The position numbers were made by a program, and so were the translations under genes. A DNA stretch of 64,000 nucleotides from Bacillus sp. ISL-18 (GTDB lineage: Bacteria; Bacillota; Bacilli; Bacillales; Cytobacillaceae): the NCBI RefSeq assembly GCF_018613415.1, contig NZ_JAGGQG010000010.1, positions 221,888-285,887 on the forward strand, read 5' to 3'. Below, piece by piece: positions 15,995-24,577 of the stretch; the first letter of the stretch is position 1; the number at the start of each line of letters is the position of its first letter. Below the pieces are notes generated by a model. It saw nothing but the letters and a program-made list of their open reading frames with translations, was not told the origin of the DNA and ran no database searches.

Positions 15995-16022
15995 AAAAAG
16001 CAAGGCAGCGTCCTTGCTTTTT
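15995..16022. terminator. Bidirectional terminator between sspM and yppC
   Basis: AAAAAGCAAGG pairs with CCTTGCTTTTT around CAGCGT, ending immediately before the yppC stop. Confidence 0.9.
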
Positions 16023-17000
16023 TTATTTCCACCTTTTTAGCTTAAGTGTTTTATGAAGGGAAAGTAATAAGTGAAGCTGATTTGATTTATTAAAGTACCA
16101 GTCCGTAAGATGGATAGGATGATGATGACGAACTGGTAAATGCATCCAGGCCGGGGAAATCAGTCGCTGTTTACTCCAATCTTGATAGTTATGTTGGTGA
16201 TGCTCAATAACCGGAAAAGTTGTTCGAAGCAGCGGTGTTTTCCTGCCTGTCTTTATTTTAAAATATTGCTCATAATCGTTTCTTGAACCTGTATGCGGAT
16301 TTCTTTCGGCAAATTCAAAAAAATAAGAAAACAAACGCGGATGAAAAAGAATACTCGCCAGCCTCTTCCCTAAATTGATTCGCTTAGATAGGGATTTAAA
16401 ACCATTTACACTGGCCCCATACACCTCCCCGCCACAAGTAGGAAAAAGAACGCAGCTGAAGTGAAGCCAATCTTGAAACGAAAAAAGAAAGGAATGAAAG
16501 ACCTTATTCTTATAAACGGGATGTTCTATCACAGGTGTTTGAATCACATTTTGTTCATTAATAATTAAAGAAGTTGTTAATCTTTCCTTATCGTTTTCCT
16601 TCCAATAACGTTCCCACTCTTTTTGAATAAATGTTGAAACATGGAAAAAGGGAAGTAAGTGAAACATAGGCCGATTCAATTTCGTCGAATAGTGGTAAAG
16701 AAGAAGCTGGGGGAAAACATCATGAAAAATAAGCCAATTGGCCCGTTCATAAGTCAAAAATAACTGTTTCCTCATTTTTGGTTCTAAAATTTCCGGGAAA
16801 ATGTCACCTTCTAGATCACACATATTCCAACCGCCATTACGTGAAACCATACTTGCAAGAAAAGACCAAATAATATCCGGATGTTGTTTAAAATAGGAAA
16901 AGTAGGCATCTGTACGCGTAATATTATCAACATTTCTTTTTTTTGTTTCACCTACAATTTGACGGATGATTGATTGTTCCTGTATCGTAAGATGATTCAT
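16023..17000 (-). CDS. yppC: YppC family protein (DUF2515)
   Basis: A 325-residue protein of the YppC/DUF2515 family, rich in aromatic residues and histidine. It begins MNHLTIQEQSIIRQIVGETK and has a conserved RTDAYFSYFKQHPDIIWSFL stretch near residue 30 with SRNGGWNMCDLEG after it. No catalytic motif or membrane helix is recognisable. The function is unknown. AAGGAAG precedes ATG 17000 by 6 bases; the ATG two codons upstream abuts that site. It is divergent from recU as in B. subtilis. Confidence 0.85.
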   Translation of the reverse strand: MNHLTIQEQSIIRQIVGETKKRNVDNITRTDAYFSYFKQHPDIIWSFLASMVSRNGGWNMCDLEGDIFPEILEPKMRKQLFLTYERANWLIFHDVFPQLLLYHYSTKLNRPMFHLLPFFHVSTFIQKEWERYWKENDKERLTTSLIINEQNVIQTPVIEHPVYKNKVFHSFLFSFQDWLHFSCVLFPTCGGEVYGASVNGFKSLSKRINLGKRLASILFHPRLFSYFFEFAERNPHTGSRNDYEQYFKIKTGRKTPLLRTTFPVIEHHQHNYQDWSKQRLISPAWMHLPVRHHHPIHLTDWYFNKSNQLHLLLSLHKTLKLKRWK

Positions 17001-17185
17001 ATTCATCTTCCTTATTTTTGATAGAGTTTTAATTTTGCGTTAAAATCTTTACTAATATCGAATCATGTCTGAGTTTAGCATTCACGCTACAATTATTATT
17101 AGCGTGTGTAGGCAAATTTTTTTTATACACCCCAATATGAACAAAGATTTGGTATGATAAGGATTAGCTTGAGAGGTGTAAAATA

Positions 17186-17788
17186 ATGAATCTTAACTAT
17201 CCGAATGGAAAAAAGTATAAGCCAAAAGAACTTATAAAAGACAATACGGTGAAAAAAATAAAAAATGGATCTTATAGTAATCGGGGTATGACACTAGAGG
17301 AAGATTTAAATGAAACGAATCAGTATTACCGGGAAAGAAAAATTGCAGTGATACATAAAAAGCCAACTCCCGTTCAAATTGTTCAGGTGGATTATCCCAA
17401 TAGAAGTGCTGCCGTAATAAAAGAGGCATACTTTAAACTAGCTTCGACAACTGATTATAATGGGGTATATAAAGGTAGATATATTGATTTTGAAGCAAAG
17501 GAAACGCAAAACCCCACCTCATTTCCATTAAAGAATTTCCATCAACACCAAATACAACATATGGAAGAAGTAATGGATCAAGGAGGAATTTGTTTTGTTA
17601 TTCTCCGTTTCACAAAATTTGAACAGGTTTACCTGCTCGAAGCCCGACATTTACTGCATTTTTGGGAGCGAATGATGAACGGAGGAAGAAAATCGATTAC
17701 AAAAGAAGAAATTGAACAGAAGGGCCACCACATACCGCTTGGATTTCAACCAAGAATTGACTATATTAAGATAATAGAGCAACTATAG
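17186..17788 (+). CDS. recU: Holliday junction resolvase RecU
   Basis: A 200-residue protein that cleaves Holliday junctions during recombination and chromosome segregation. D90, E103 and K105 (in [10 protein letters not shown]) correspond to the B. subtilis catalytic residues D88, E101 and K103. The N-terminal YPNGKKY and [12 protein letters not shown] motifs are typical. GAGAGGTG precedes ATG 17186. It lies 45 bases ahead of ponA, so the two form the conserved recU-ponA (prfA-ponA) operon. Confidence 0.96.
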   Translation: MNLNYPNGKKYKPKELIKDNTVKKIKNGSYSNRGMTLEEDLNETNQYYRERKIAVIHKKPTPVQIVQVDYPNRSAAVIKEAYFKLASTTDYNGVYKGRYIDFEAKETQNPTSFPLKNFHQHQIQHMEEVMDQGGICFVILRFTKFEQVYLLEARHLLHFWERMMNGGRKSITKEEIEQKGHHIPLGFQPRIDYIKIIEQL

Positions 17789-17833
17789 AAAACTTCAATT
17801 TTTTCATAGAGAATAGAAAGGAAGGAAATCATT

Positions 17834-20557
17834 ATGTCTGAACAATACAAATCAAGAGAGGAGCGCAGAAAGCAACTCCAATCCAAAGGCAAGAAAAATA
17901 AACAAAAAAAACCACGCGGACTAGTTAAGAAGATTTTTTTAAGTCTTGTTGTCCTCGGAATAATTGGATTACTTGCCGGAGTGGGGACTTTCGCTTACTT
18001 TGTTAAGGATGCTCCCAAACTTGATCCGAAATTATTAAAAGATCCTATCCCTTCAAAAATTTTAGATAAAAATGATAAGTTGATTACTGAAGTAGGTGCT
18101 GTAAATCGAGAATATGTAAACTATAAAGATATTCCTAAAAAACTTGAAGATGCTGTGTTAGCAACAGAAGACTATCGTTTCTATAAGCACCATGGGATTG
18201 ATCCAATTCGTCTTGGGGGCGCCGTTTTAGCCAACTTCCGGCATGGATTTGGTGCAGAAGGCGGAAGCACCATCACACAACAAGTAGTTAAAAATGCTTT
18301 CTTGACTCAAGAAAAGACGTTAAAACGAAAGGTTCAAGAAGCATGGCTTGCCTATCAGCTGGAGCAGCAATATACAAAACACCAGATCTTTGAGATGTAT
18401 GTAAATAAGGTGTATGTATCCGAAAACAGCCATGGTCTTGCTACTGCTGCCGAAATCTATTATGGTAAGGAATTAAAGGACCTTACTTTGGCCGAGGCTG
18501 CACAAATAGCCGGGATGCCACAAAGTCCTAACAATTATAATCCCTTTAACCACCCGGATTTAGCAGAAAAAAGACGGAACATCGTTCTATCATTAATGTA
18601 TCAGCATGGATATATATCAAAGCAGCAAATGAAAGAAGCTGAAAAGGTTTCTGTAGCAAAAGATGTGCTGCCACCTGAAAAACGTCAAGTTAATGATAAT
18701 AAAACTTATGACTCATTTGTGGATGCTGTCATTGATGAGGTAAAGGCTACAACAGATTTTGATATTTTTACAGACGGTTTAACAATCTATACTACTCTTG
18801 ATAAAGATGCGCAATTACATGTTAATGAAATCCTAAATACAAAGGATTCCGATATCATCCCTTACCCTGATGATAAACTTCAAGCTGGTATTGTCCTTCT
18901 TGATACAAAGACAGGAGAAATTCGGGCAATTGGGGGCGGAAGAAACCAACAAGTCCAACGCGGTTTTAATTATGCAATCGATACGAGACGCCAGCCTGGA
19001 TCTACAATTAAGCCCGTGCTAGATTACGGTCCTGCAATTGAATATTTAAACTGGGGCACCTATGAAATGATTAACGATAAGCCGATTACTTATTCATCCG
19101 GTAAGAAATTTGGCAACTGGGATCAGAAGTATAAGGGTCCAATGACGATGAGAACGGCCCTGCAATTATCACGTAACAGTCCCGCTGTTCAAGCACTACA
19201 GCAAGTTGGACTTGATAAAGCAAAAGACTTTGCCGTTAATCTTGGTATTCCTTTAAAAGAAATTTACGAATCCTATGCCATCGGCGGCTTTGAAACTGGG
19301 GTTTCCCCACTTCAAATGGCCGGAGCCTATGCTGCTTTCGGAAATAATGGATTCTACACTAAACCACATTCAGTTAAGAAAATTAAGCTGCGAGACGGCA
19401 CCATGATCGACACAGCCCCTAAACCGAAAGTGGTAATGAAGGATTCGACGGCCTTTATGGTTACCGATATGTTGAAGAGTGTACTGATATCTCCTGGAAC
19501 AGGAACACGGGCCAAAGTGCCAGGGCTTCCAATAGCAGGAAAGACAGGAACTACAAACTATACAGATCAAGAAATGTCTGAATGGAATATAAATAGCAGT
19601 TCTGTTCCAGATGCTTGGTTTACCGGCTATACTACCAATTATACAGCGTCTATTTGGACAGGATATGAAAGCCGGAAAACTCCAATTACGGCTGAAGGCA
19701 GCAATCAAAGAATTGCTCAGCTGCTATTTAAGAATTTAATGGCATATGTATCTAAGGACATTGACACTCCAGATTTTAAAATGCCAAATAGTGTCCAAAA
19801 GGTTAGAATTGAAAAAGGCACCATGCCTCCTGTATTGGCTAGTCAATATACACCTAGTAGTCAGGTATCAATTGAATACGCGGTTAAAGGGCATGCACCT
19901 AAAAGAGTATCTGAAAAATACAACAAACTTTCAGCACCTGCAAATGTTGCTGCTAAATATGATAATACAAGTGGAAATGTTGTCGTTTCATGGGATTATA
20001 ACAATGCTGCAAACAAAGATATTCAGTTTGATGTCACGGTTGACGGTACCCATTCGAATCATTCTGTTCAGTCTGGTAACAGCTTAACCTTTAAGGCTAA
20101 CCCTGGAGAAAACTATACTATCTCCATCTTTGCCTTTAGTGGAACTAATAAGAGTGATGTTGTTCATACTTCAATTGATATACCGCAAAGTGAAGGACAG
20201 ACTGACCAAGGAACGGGAACTACTCCCGGGACTGGTACCGAGAACAACAATGGTACTGGAAATGGTACTGGTACTGAAAACGGCAATGGGACCGGAAATG
20301 GAACTGATACTGAAAACGGCAATGGGACCGGCAATGGGACTGGTACTGAAAACGGTAATGGAACTGGCAACGGGACTGGTACTGAAAACGGTAATGGAAC
20401 TGGCAACGGGAGTAATACTGGGAATACTGGAAATACCGGGAATTCCGGGAATTCCGGGAATAGTAATCAAGGAGGGACTACTCCCCCGGTTACAACCCCT
20501 ATAACACCTCCTACGAATCAAAGTACAGGAAATCGGGGAGGAACGAATAGCCAATAA
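17834..20557 (+). CDS. ponA: Penicillin-binding protein 1A/1B (PonA)
   Basis: A 907-residue bifunctional class A peptidoglycan synthase. It has a basic cytoplasmic tail, a membrane helix (about 32-57), a glycosyltransferase domain with catalytic E112 in ATEDYRFYKHHG, and a transpeptidase with S390-TIK, SRN (446-448) and KTGT (570-573). A fibronectin III-like domain follows (about 700-785). Residues 791-907 are a disordered Gly/Asn/Thr tail with about four near-identical units of the type ENGNGTGNGTGT, then NTGNTGN, SGNSGN and a proline/threonine end. B. subtilis PonA also has an FN3-like segment and an Asn/Gly-rich tail. GAAAGGAAGG precedes the ATG. GpsB at 5465 is its known partner. Confidence 0.96.
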   Translation: MSEQYKSREERRKQLQSKGKKNKQKKPRGLVKKIFLSLVVLGIIGLLAGVGTFAYFVKDAPKLDPKLLKDPIPSKILDKNDKLITEVGAVNREYVNYKDIPKKLEDAVLATEDYRFYKHHGIDPIRLGGAVLANFRHGFGAEGGSTITQQVVKNAFLTQEKTLKRKVQEAWLAYQLEQQYTKHQIFEMYVNKVYVSENSHGLATAAEIYYGKELKDLTLAEAAQIAGMPQSPNNYNPFNHPDLAEKRRNIVLSLMYQHGYISKQQMKEAEKVSVAKDVLPPEKRQVNDNKTYDSFVDAVIDEVKATTDFDIFTDGLTIYTTLDKDAQLHVNEILNTKDSDIIPYPDDKLQAGIVLLDTKTGEIRAIGGGRNQQVQRGFNYAIDTRRQPGSTIKPVLDYGPAIEYLNWGTYEMINDKPITYSSGKKFGNWDQKYKGPMTMRTALQLSRNSPAVQALQQVGLDKAKDFAVNLGIPLKEIYESYAIGGFETGVSPLQMAGAYAAFGNNGFYTKPHSVKKIKLRDGTMIDTAPKPKVVMKDSTAFMVTDMLKSVLISPGTGTRAKVPGLPIAGKTGTTNYTDQEMSEWNINSSSVPDAWFTGYTTNYTASIWTGYESRKTPITAEGSNQRIAQLLFKNLMAYVSKDIDTPDFKMPNSVQKVRIEKGTMPPVLASQYTPSSQVSIEYAVKGHAPKRVSEKYNKLSAPANVAAKYDNTSGNVVVSWDYNNAANKDIQFDVTVDGTHSNHSVQSGNSLTFKANPGENYTISIFAFSGTNKSDVVHTSIDIPQSEGQTDQGTGTTPGTGTENNNGTGNGTGTENGNGTGNGTDTENGNGTGNGTGTENGNGTGNGTGTENGNGTGNGSNTGNTGNTGNSGNSGNSNQGGTTPPVTTPITPPTNQSTGNRGGTNSQ

Positions 20558-20560
20558 GCT

Positions 20561-20597
20561 AAAAAATCGTCTAGGTCAAAGACCTAGACGATTTTTT
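20561..20597. terminator. Bidirectional terminator between ponA and ypoC
   Basis: A perfect 17-bp stem, AAAAAATCGTCTAGGTC with its complement, and an AAA loop. Its right arm encodes the last residues of YpoC. Confidence 0.95.
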
Positions 20598-20933
20598 TAT
20601 GATATTGCTCTTTACAAATTGTTTTTCCTGCTCAAGTATTAATTCAGAAAGCTGTCGAAACGAATGGTATAAGCCGGGTCTGGAATTTATAAAGTTGATC
20701 CTTTCTTCTAGATTAACCGGCTTAAATAAAAACTGGTCATATCTAATTTCATTACTAGATAGGAAGGTTTCATGATTTGTAAGATATAAAAATTGCAGGA
20801 AAAGGTTGATTCCCTTTTCCATCCATTCTTGTGTGTTTTTTTGATCACGAACACGAAATAATGAGGCAAGTTGGCTTTGAATGAGCTCCCACTCAGCCAG
20901 TATCGCTGCTGCTTCTTCTTGACGATTATTCAT
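20571..20933 (-). CDS. ypoC: YpoC family protein
   Basis: A 120-residue soluble, mainly helical protein matching Bacillus YpoC in place and composition (EWELIQSQLASLFRVRD, later FKPVNLEERINFINSRPGLY). The function is unknown. Its ATG overlaps the end of nth by 8 bases, so it is translationally coupled to nth in the dnaD-nth-ypoC operon. Its last codons lie inside the terminator stem. Confidence 0.82.
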   Translation of the reverse strand: MNNRQEEAAAILAEWELIQSQLASLFRVRDQKNTQEWMEKGINLFLQFLYLTNHETFLSSNEIRYDQFLFKPVNLEERINFINSRPGLYHSFRQLSELILEQEKQFVKSNIIKKSSRSLT

Positions 20934-21588
20934 TTACTGCAGCCTTCCCTTTCATTCTCTTTTTACCTTCCCTGCATAACTCTAATAATGGACAGCTTGG
21001 ACATTGTGGATTTTGTGCCTTGCAATGATAACGTCCAAAAAAGATTAATCGATGGTGGGTTAGGGACCATTCTTCCTTTGGAACCTTCTTCATTAGCGTT
21101 TTCTCCACTTCAAGTACGGAATCCTTCCAACGACAAATTCCAAGGCGTTTACTAACCCTTTCCACATGTGTATCTACTGCAATAGCTGGTATATTAAAAG
21201 CTACGGAAACGACGACATTGGCCGTTTTTCTGCCAACCCCCGCCAGTTTAGTCAACTCATCTCGATCCATTGGAAGCATACCGTTATATTCATCTATTAA
21301 CATTCGGCATAAGCTCTGAATATTTTTTGCTTTATTTCGATATAGGCCAATGGAGCGAATATCGTTTTGAAGTTCTTCGAGTGATACATTTAAGTAATCT
21401 TCTGGGGTTTTATATTTTTCAAATAACCGTTTAGTTACTTTATTTACAAGGGCATCCGTACATTGTGCTGACAATGAAACAGCAATAACCAGTTCAAATG
21501 GATTAGAGTGTTTCAACTCACAATGGGCATCTGGATACAGATTCCCTATTTCATCTAAGCAATAACGGATTTGAGTATTATTCAGCAT
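20926..21588 (-). CDS. nth: Endonuclease III (DNA glycosylase/AP lyase)
   Basis: A 220-residue base-excision repair enzyme that removes oxidised pyrimidines. The helix-hairpin-helix motif is LAGVGRKTAN, with catalytic K121. D139 is the second catalytic residue (VDTHVERV). The [4Fe-4S] ligands C189, C196, C199 and C205 have the normal C-x6-C-x2-C-x5-C spacing. AGGTGA precedes ATG 21588; the GTG three codons upstream overlaps it. It follows dnaD and overlaps ypoC. Confidence 0.96.
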   Translation of the reverse strand: MLNNTQIRYCLDEIGNLYPDAHCELKHSNPFELVIAVSLSAQCTDALVNKVTKRLFEKYKTPEDYLNVSLEELQNDIRSIGLYRNKAKNIQSLCRMLIDEYNGMLPMDRDELTKLAGVGRKTANVVVSVAFNIPAIAVDTHVERVSKRLGICRWKDSVLEVEKTLMKKVPKEEWSLTHHRLIFFGRYHCKAQNPQCPSCPLLELCREGKKRMKGKAAVNE

Positions 21589-21652
21589 TAATCTCACCTG
21601 CTACTTATAAAATGAAAGAAAACGAGAGCAGTTCCCCTCGTTCAATCGACTA

Positions 21653-22354
21653 TTATTTTTGTTCTAACCAGTTATAAAAAGGGACTGAAGGCTGATGGGC
21701 CTCGTTGTTAGTTTGTATCTTTTCCGTTTGTTTTTGCCGAAACTTACGGCCATGATTTTTAGCCTGTTCAATGGTTTTAATCCCATTTTTCTTCCACTCA
21801 AAAAGGATTCGATCGATATAACGGAAGTTTAATTTTCCTGACATCACTGCCTCACGGAGCGCAGCTTTTATAATAATTGGGTCATGATGATCATCATCCA
21901 TCCACATCCCAAGCGATTCACACTCAAATGGTGAAAGCGGGCGGCCAAATTCTTTTTCGAAACAAGTATATACGTCAGTTTCTTCCGTTTTCTGTTCAGC
22001 TTGTCTTGTTAGCTGATTATTTAACAAAAACTGATCAACTAGTTTTTCCCACAAAGGCTTTACAGAATATTTTTCAAAGCGGATGCCTTCATTACTATAT
22101 TGATCAATTATCTCAATAAAGCCTCTTTGTATCATCCTTCTTAGCATGTCATTACACTCAGCAATCGATATTGTCATTAAACCTGATAGCTCTTCTGGAG
22201 TAGGAAATTCATTTCCTTTTTCGATAAAAGTAATAATATTTAATAAAAGAACAAGTTCCGTCTCATTTAAGTTCAGATTTCGATATTCTGAAAACAGCAA
22301 TGTAGGAATGGTAATATTCCCTTGCTGCATCCAAGCTACTATATTTGATTTCAT
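21653..22354 (-). CDS. dnaD: Primosomal DNA replication protein DnaD
   Basis: A 233-residue protein. The N-terminal winged-helix oligomerisation domain (about 1-125) carries PTPEELSGLMTISIAEC. The C-terminal DnaD/DnaB-like helical domain (about 130-200) ends in FRYIDRILFEWKKNGI, the YxxxI.. WxxxG signature. It helps load the replicative helicase at oriC and at stalled forks. AAGAGGTG precedes ATG 22354. In B. subtilis asnS lies upstream of dnaD; here that place holds a repeat element instead. Confidence 0.95.
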   Translation of the reverse strand: MKSNIVAWMQQGNITIPTLLFSEYRNLNLNETELVLLLNIITFIEKGNEFPTPEELSGLMTISIAECNDMLRRMIQRGFIEIIDQYSNEGIRFEKYSVKPLWEKLVDQFLLNNQLTRQAEQKTEETDVYTCFEKEFGRPLSPFECESLGMWMDDDHHDPIIIKAALREAVMSGKLNFRYIDRILFEWKKNGIKTIEQAKNHGRKFRQKQTEKIQTNNEAHQPSVPFYNWLEQK

Positions 22355-22435
22355 GTTTCTACACCTCTTGATTAGTATAACATGAACCCACTATTCGAGT
22401 AAGAGTATTAGGAATCCAACTTTGGAAAGAAAAAC

Positions 22436-22642
22436 AAAAGCGCAAGCGCCTTGGTCAGCCCCGATATAGGGAGATTTATCGATGGCAAGCAAAGCGTAGC
22501 CAGAGATTAGTCTCCCTTAATGCGAACAGAAAACGATAGTTTTCTGTAGCCAAGCATAAGACGAGCCGGCCGAAAGGTTGCTTTTTAACCTTTTGGACGG
22601 ATTGGCTGTAGACCATCGAGGGCTAGGCGCTGGAGCTGGACG
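22436..22642. repeat. 207-bp structured intergenic repeat between aspB and dnaD
   Basis: A cloverleaf-like element. It starts AAAAGCGCAAGCGCC and ends GGCGCTGGAGCTGGACG. Outer arms AGCGCC..AGCCC.GAT and ATCGAGGGCT.GGCGCT pair. Three inner hairpins are visible: GGGAGA with TCTCCC (22470-22516), ACAGAAAAC with GTTTTCTGT (22526-22547) and CCGAAAGGTT with AACCTTTTGG (22570-22596). The ends match a repeat family I know from many Bacillaceae genomes. There is no open frame of note. Short relatives lie at 30713 and 30755. With its flanks it fills the 390-base gap between dnaD and aspB; the rest holds only the aspB terminator. Confidence 0.8.
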
Positions 22643-22702
22643 TATCTATACCTGTAAAAATTTATTCACAAGTAGTAAATCTATAATTTCTTGGACCAAA
22701 AC

Positions 22703-22729
22703 AAAAAGCCTGCAAAATGCAGACTTTTT
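22703..22729 (-). terminator. Terminator of aspB
   Basis: On the minus strand AAAAAGTCTGCA pairs with TGCAGGCTTTTT (one G-T pair) around TTT, running into a T-rich tail just after the aspB stop. Confidence 0.88.
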
Positions 22730-22744
22730 AAATCACAATAATCG

Positions 22745-23938
22745 TTAGCTTTTAACCTTTGCTTTAACGAATTGATCGATTCGTTCCACAGCTTTTTCTA
22801 ATAGTTCAAGTGATGTTGCATAGGATAGGCGGATATTATCTGGAGTCCCAAAACCTGAACCTGGAATGACTGCAACTTTAGCTTCGACGAGCAGGGCTTC
22901 AACGAAGTCGTCAACGTTACTAAAGCCTGTCATTTCTGCTGCATTCTTTACATTTGGATAAAGGTAAAACGCTCCCTGTGGCTTCACACAGGTAAATCCA
23001 GGGATTGCAACTAATTTATCATAGATAATCTCTAATCTATTCTCAAATGCCTGTCTCATTTCTTCAACAGGTTCCTGTGTACCATTGTAAGCTGCTATTG
23101 CCGCGTATTGGGCTGTTGTGGTCGGATTGGATGTACTATGGCTGGCAAGATTGGTCATGGCCTCAACGATTTGTTTATTACCTGCAGCATAGCCAATTCT
23201 CCAGCCAGTCATTGAATGAGATTTGGATACCCCATTGATGACAATAGTTTGCTCCTTCAATTCAGATGAAAGCTGAGCAATTGAAACATGTTTCGAACCG
23301 GAGTAGACAAGCTTTTCATAAATTTCATCAGAAACAATTAAAATATCTTTTGCCAAACAAATTTTCCCTAATTCTAAAAGTTCTTGTTCAGTGTATAAAA
23401 CTCCTGTCGGATTGCTTGGTGAATTGATAATCACGGCTTTTGTTTTATCGGTAATCGCTTCTTTTAATTGTTGAGGTGTGATTTTAAACTGATTTTGTTC
23501 CAGTCCCTCCACATAAACAGGCACACCACCTGCCAGCTTTACTTGTTCAGGATAGCTGACCCAATAAGGTGTTGGAATGATTACTTCATCACCATCGTTT
23601 AGAATAACTTGGAATAATGTATATAAGACGTGCTTTGCCCCATTACCTACGATCACTTCATTAGGTTTGAAGCTTAATCCTTGGTCAGCCTCAAACTTAT
23701 TAATAATTGCTTTTTTTAATGCAGGCAGACCCGCCGAAGGAGTATATTTTGTATGCCCCTCGTTCATAGATTTTACAGCGGCATCTAATATGTGCTGGGG
23801 TGTATTAAAGTCAGGTTCCCCTGCCCCTAATCCAATAACATCTTCCCCTTTTTCTTTCAATTCTTTTGCTTTTGCAGTAATAGCTAACGTAGTAGATGGC
23901 GTAAGTGCCATTACCCGATTTGCAAGTTTGATTGCCAT
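22745..23938 (-). CDS. aspB: Aspartate aminotransferase
   Basis: A 397-residue class I aminotransferase of the Bacillus AspB (gamma) type. It interconverts aspartate and oxaloacetate. The PLP lysine is K239 in GVSKSHSMTGWRIGY, with SPSNPTG (173-179) and the C-terminal arginine in NIRLSYATS for substrate carboxylate. GGAGGAAAGAG precedes ATG 23938. It follows ypmB by 25 bases on the same strand, so they are cotranscribed. Aspartate from it may feed PanD (28388) and DapB (35236). Confidence 0.95.
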   Translation of the reverse strand: MAIKLANRVMALTPSTTLAITAKAKELKEKGEDVIGLGAGEPDFNTPQHILDAAVKSMNEGHTKYTPSAGLPALKKAIINKFEADQGLSFKPNEVIVGNGAKHVLYTLFQVILNDGDEVIIPTPYWVSYPEQVKLAGGVPVYVEGLEQNQFKITPQQLKEAITDKTKAVIINSPSNPTGVLYTEQELLELGKICLAKDILIVSDEIYEKLVYSGSKHVSIAQLSSELKEQTIVINGVSKSHSMTGWRIGYAAGNKQIVEAMTNLASHSTSNPTTTAQYAAIAAYNGTQEPVEEMRQAFENRLEIIYDKLVAIPGFTCVKPQGAFYLYPNVKNAAEMTGFSNVDDFVEALLVEAKVAVIPGSGFGTPDNIRLSYATSLELLEKAVERIDQFVKAKVKS

Positions 23939-23963
23939 ATCTCTTTCCTCCGTTCTCCACTAG

Positions 23964-24437
23964 CTATAGATTTTCAACTTTTTTTAGCCATTCACCGGTT
24001 TCAAAGTGAACATAATAATAATTTATTAAATTATTTTCAGATCGGTAGTAAATTTCCCATAATGGAATATTTTTTTCCATACCAAGCCGCACTGAAATAA
24101 TTTTTTTAGGTTGTTTTTCCTGCAATAACTTTTGAATAGCTTCTTCTTTCGTGATTCCATCTTTGGCCTTTTTAATGATAACCTTTTTACTCTTTTCAGG
24201 AATCCAAACGATTACTTTACTGCCTTTTTTATTTTTCCCTTCAATCACATTAACTGTCTCAATGCCATTGTATAAATGAAAGTCATCCACTTCACTCAAC
24301 TGCACCTTTTCCTTGGCTAGTGAAACAGCCTTCTTTTCAGCCGCTTTAACCGGTTGTACGGAAGAAAAATAGACTTTTATAAACAACCCAATCATGACAA
24401 TTACTACAATTACGGGAATGAAAATCCACTTTTTCAT
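23964..24437 (-). CDS. ypmB: YpmB membrane-anchored protein (DUF5590/PepSY-like)
   Basis: A 157-residue protein with an N-terminal membrane anchor (about 3-24) and an extracellular region with two PepSY-like repeats (residues about 45-80 and 90-150, the second ending in NYYYVHFETGEWLKKV). The function is unknown; PepSY-like domains are thought to inhibit or bind peptidases. It matches B. subtilis YpmB, directly upstream of aspB. The ribosome site before the ATG (GAAAG) is weak. The 140 bases upstream hold no gene; the small ypmA gene of B. subtilis is not found here. Confidence 0.85.
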   Translation of the reverse strand: MKKWIFIPVIVVIVMIGLFIKVYFSSVQPVKAAEKKAVSLAKEKVQLSEVDDFHLYNGIETVNVIEGKNKKGSKVIVWIPEKSKKVIIKKAKDGITKEEAIQKLLQEKQPKKIISVRLGMEKNIPLWEIYYRSENNLINYYYVHFETGEWLKKVENL

Positions 24438-24577
24438 CTTTCTTTCTCACTTCTTTATGTACTTTGTATAGGTAAACCTCTTAATCATGAATCTTTCTAA
24501 ATTATTATAACAGGATAAATCAAGATGTGTTATCAATCTTCATCAAATTTAACAATTTTTTAAGCTTTTCAAAAAAA

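Noticed and set aside
20130..20554. Overlapping open frames on both strands across the 3' end of ponA, and tandem repeats resembling an array
   Set aside because: They are other-frame readings of the PonA Gly/Asn/Thr tail. The repeats are contiguous in-frame codons with no spacers, so this is not a CRISPR array.
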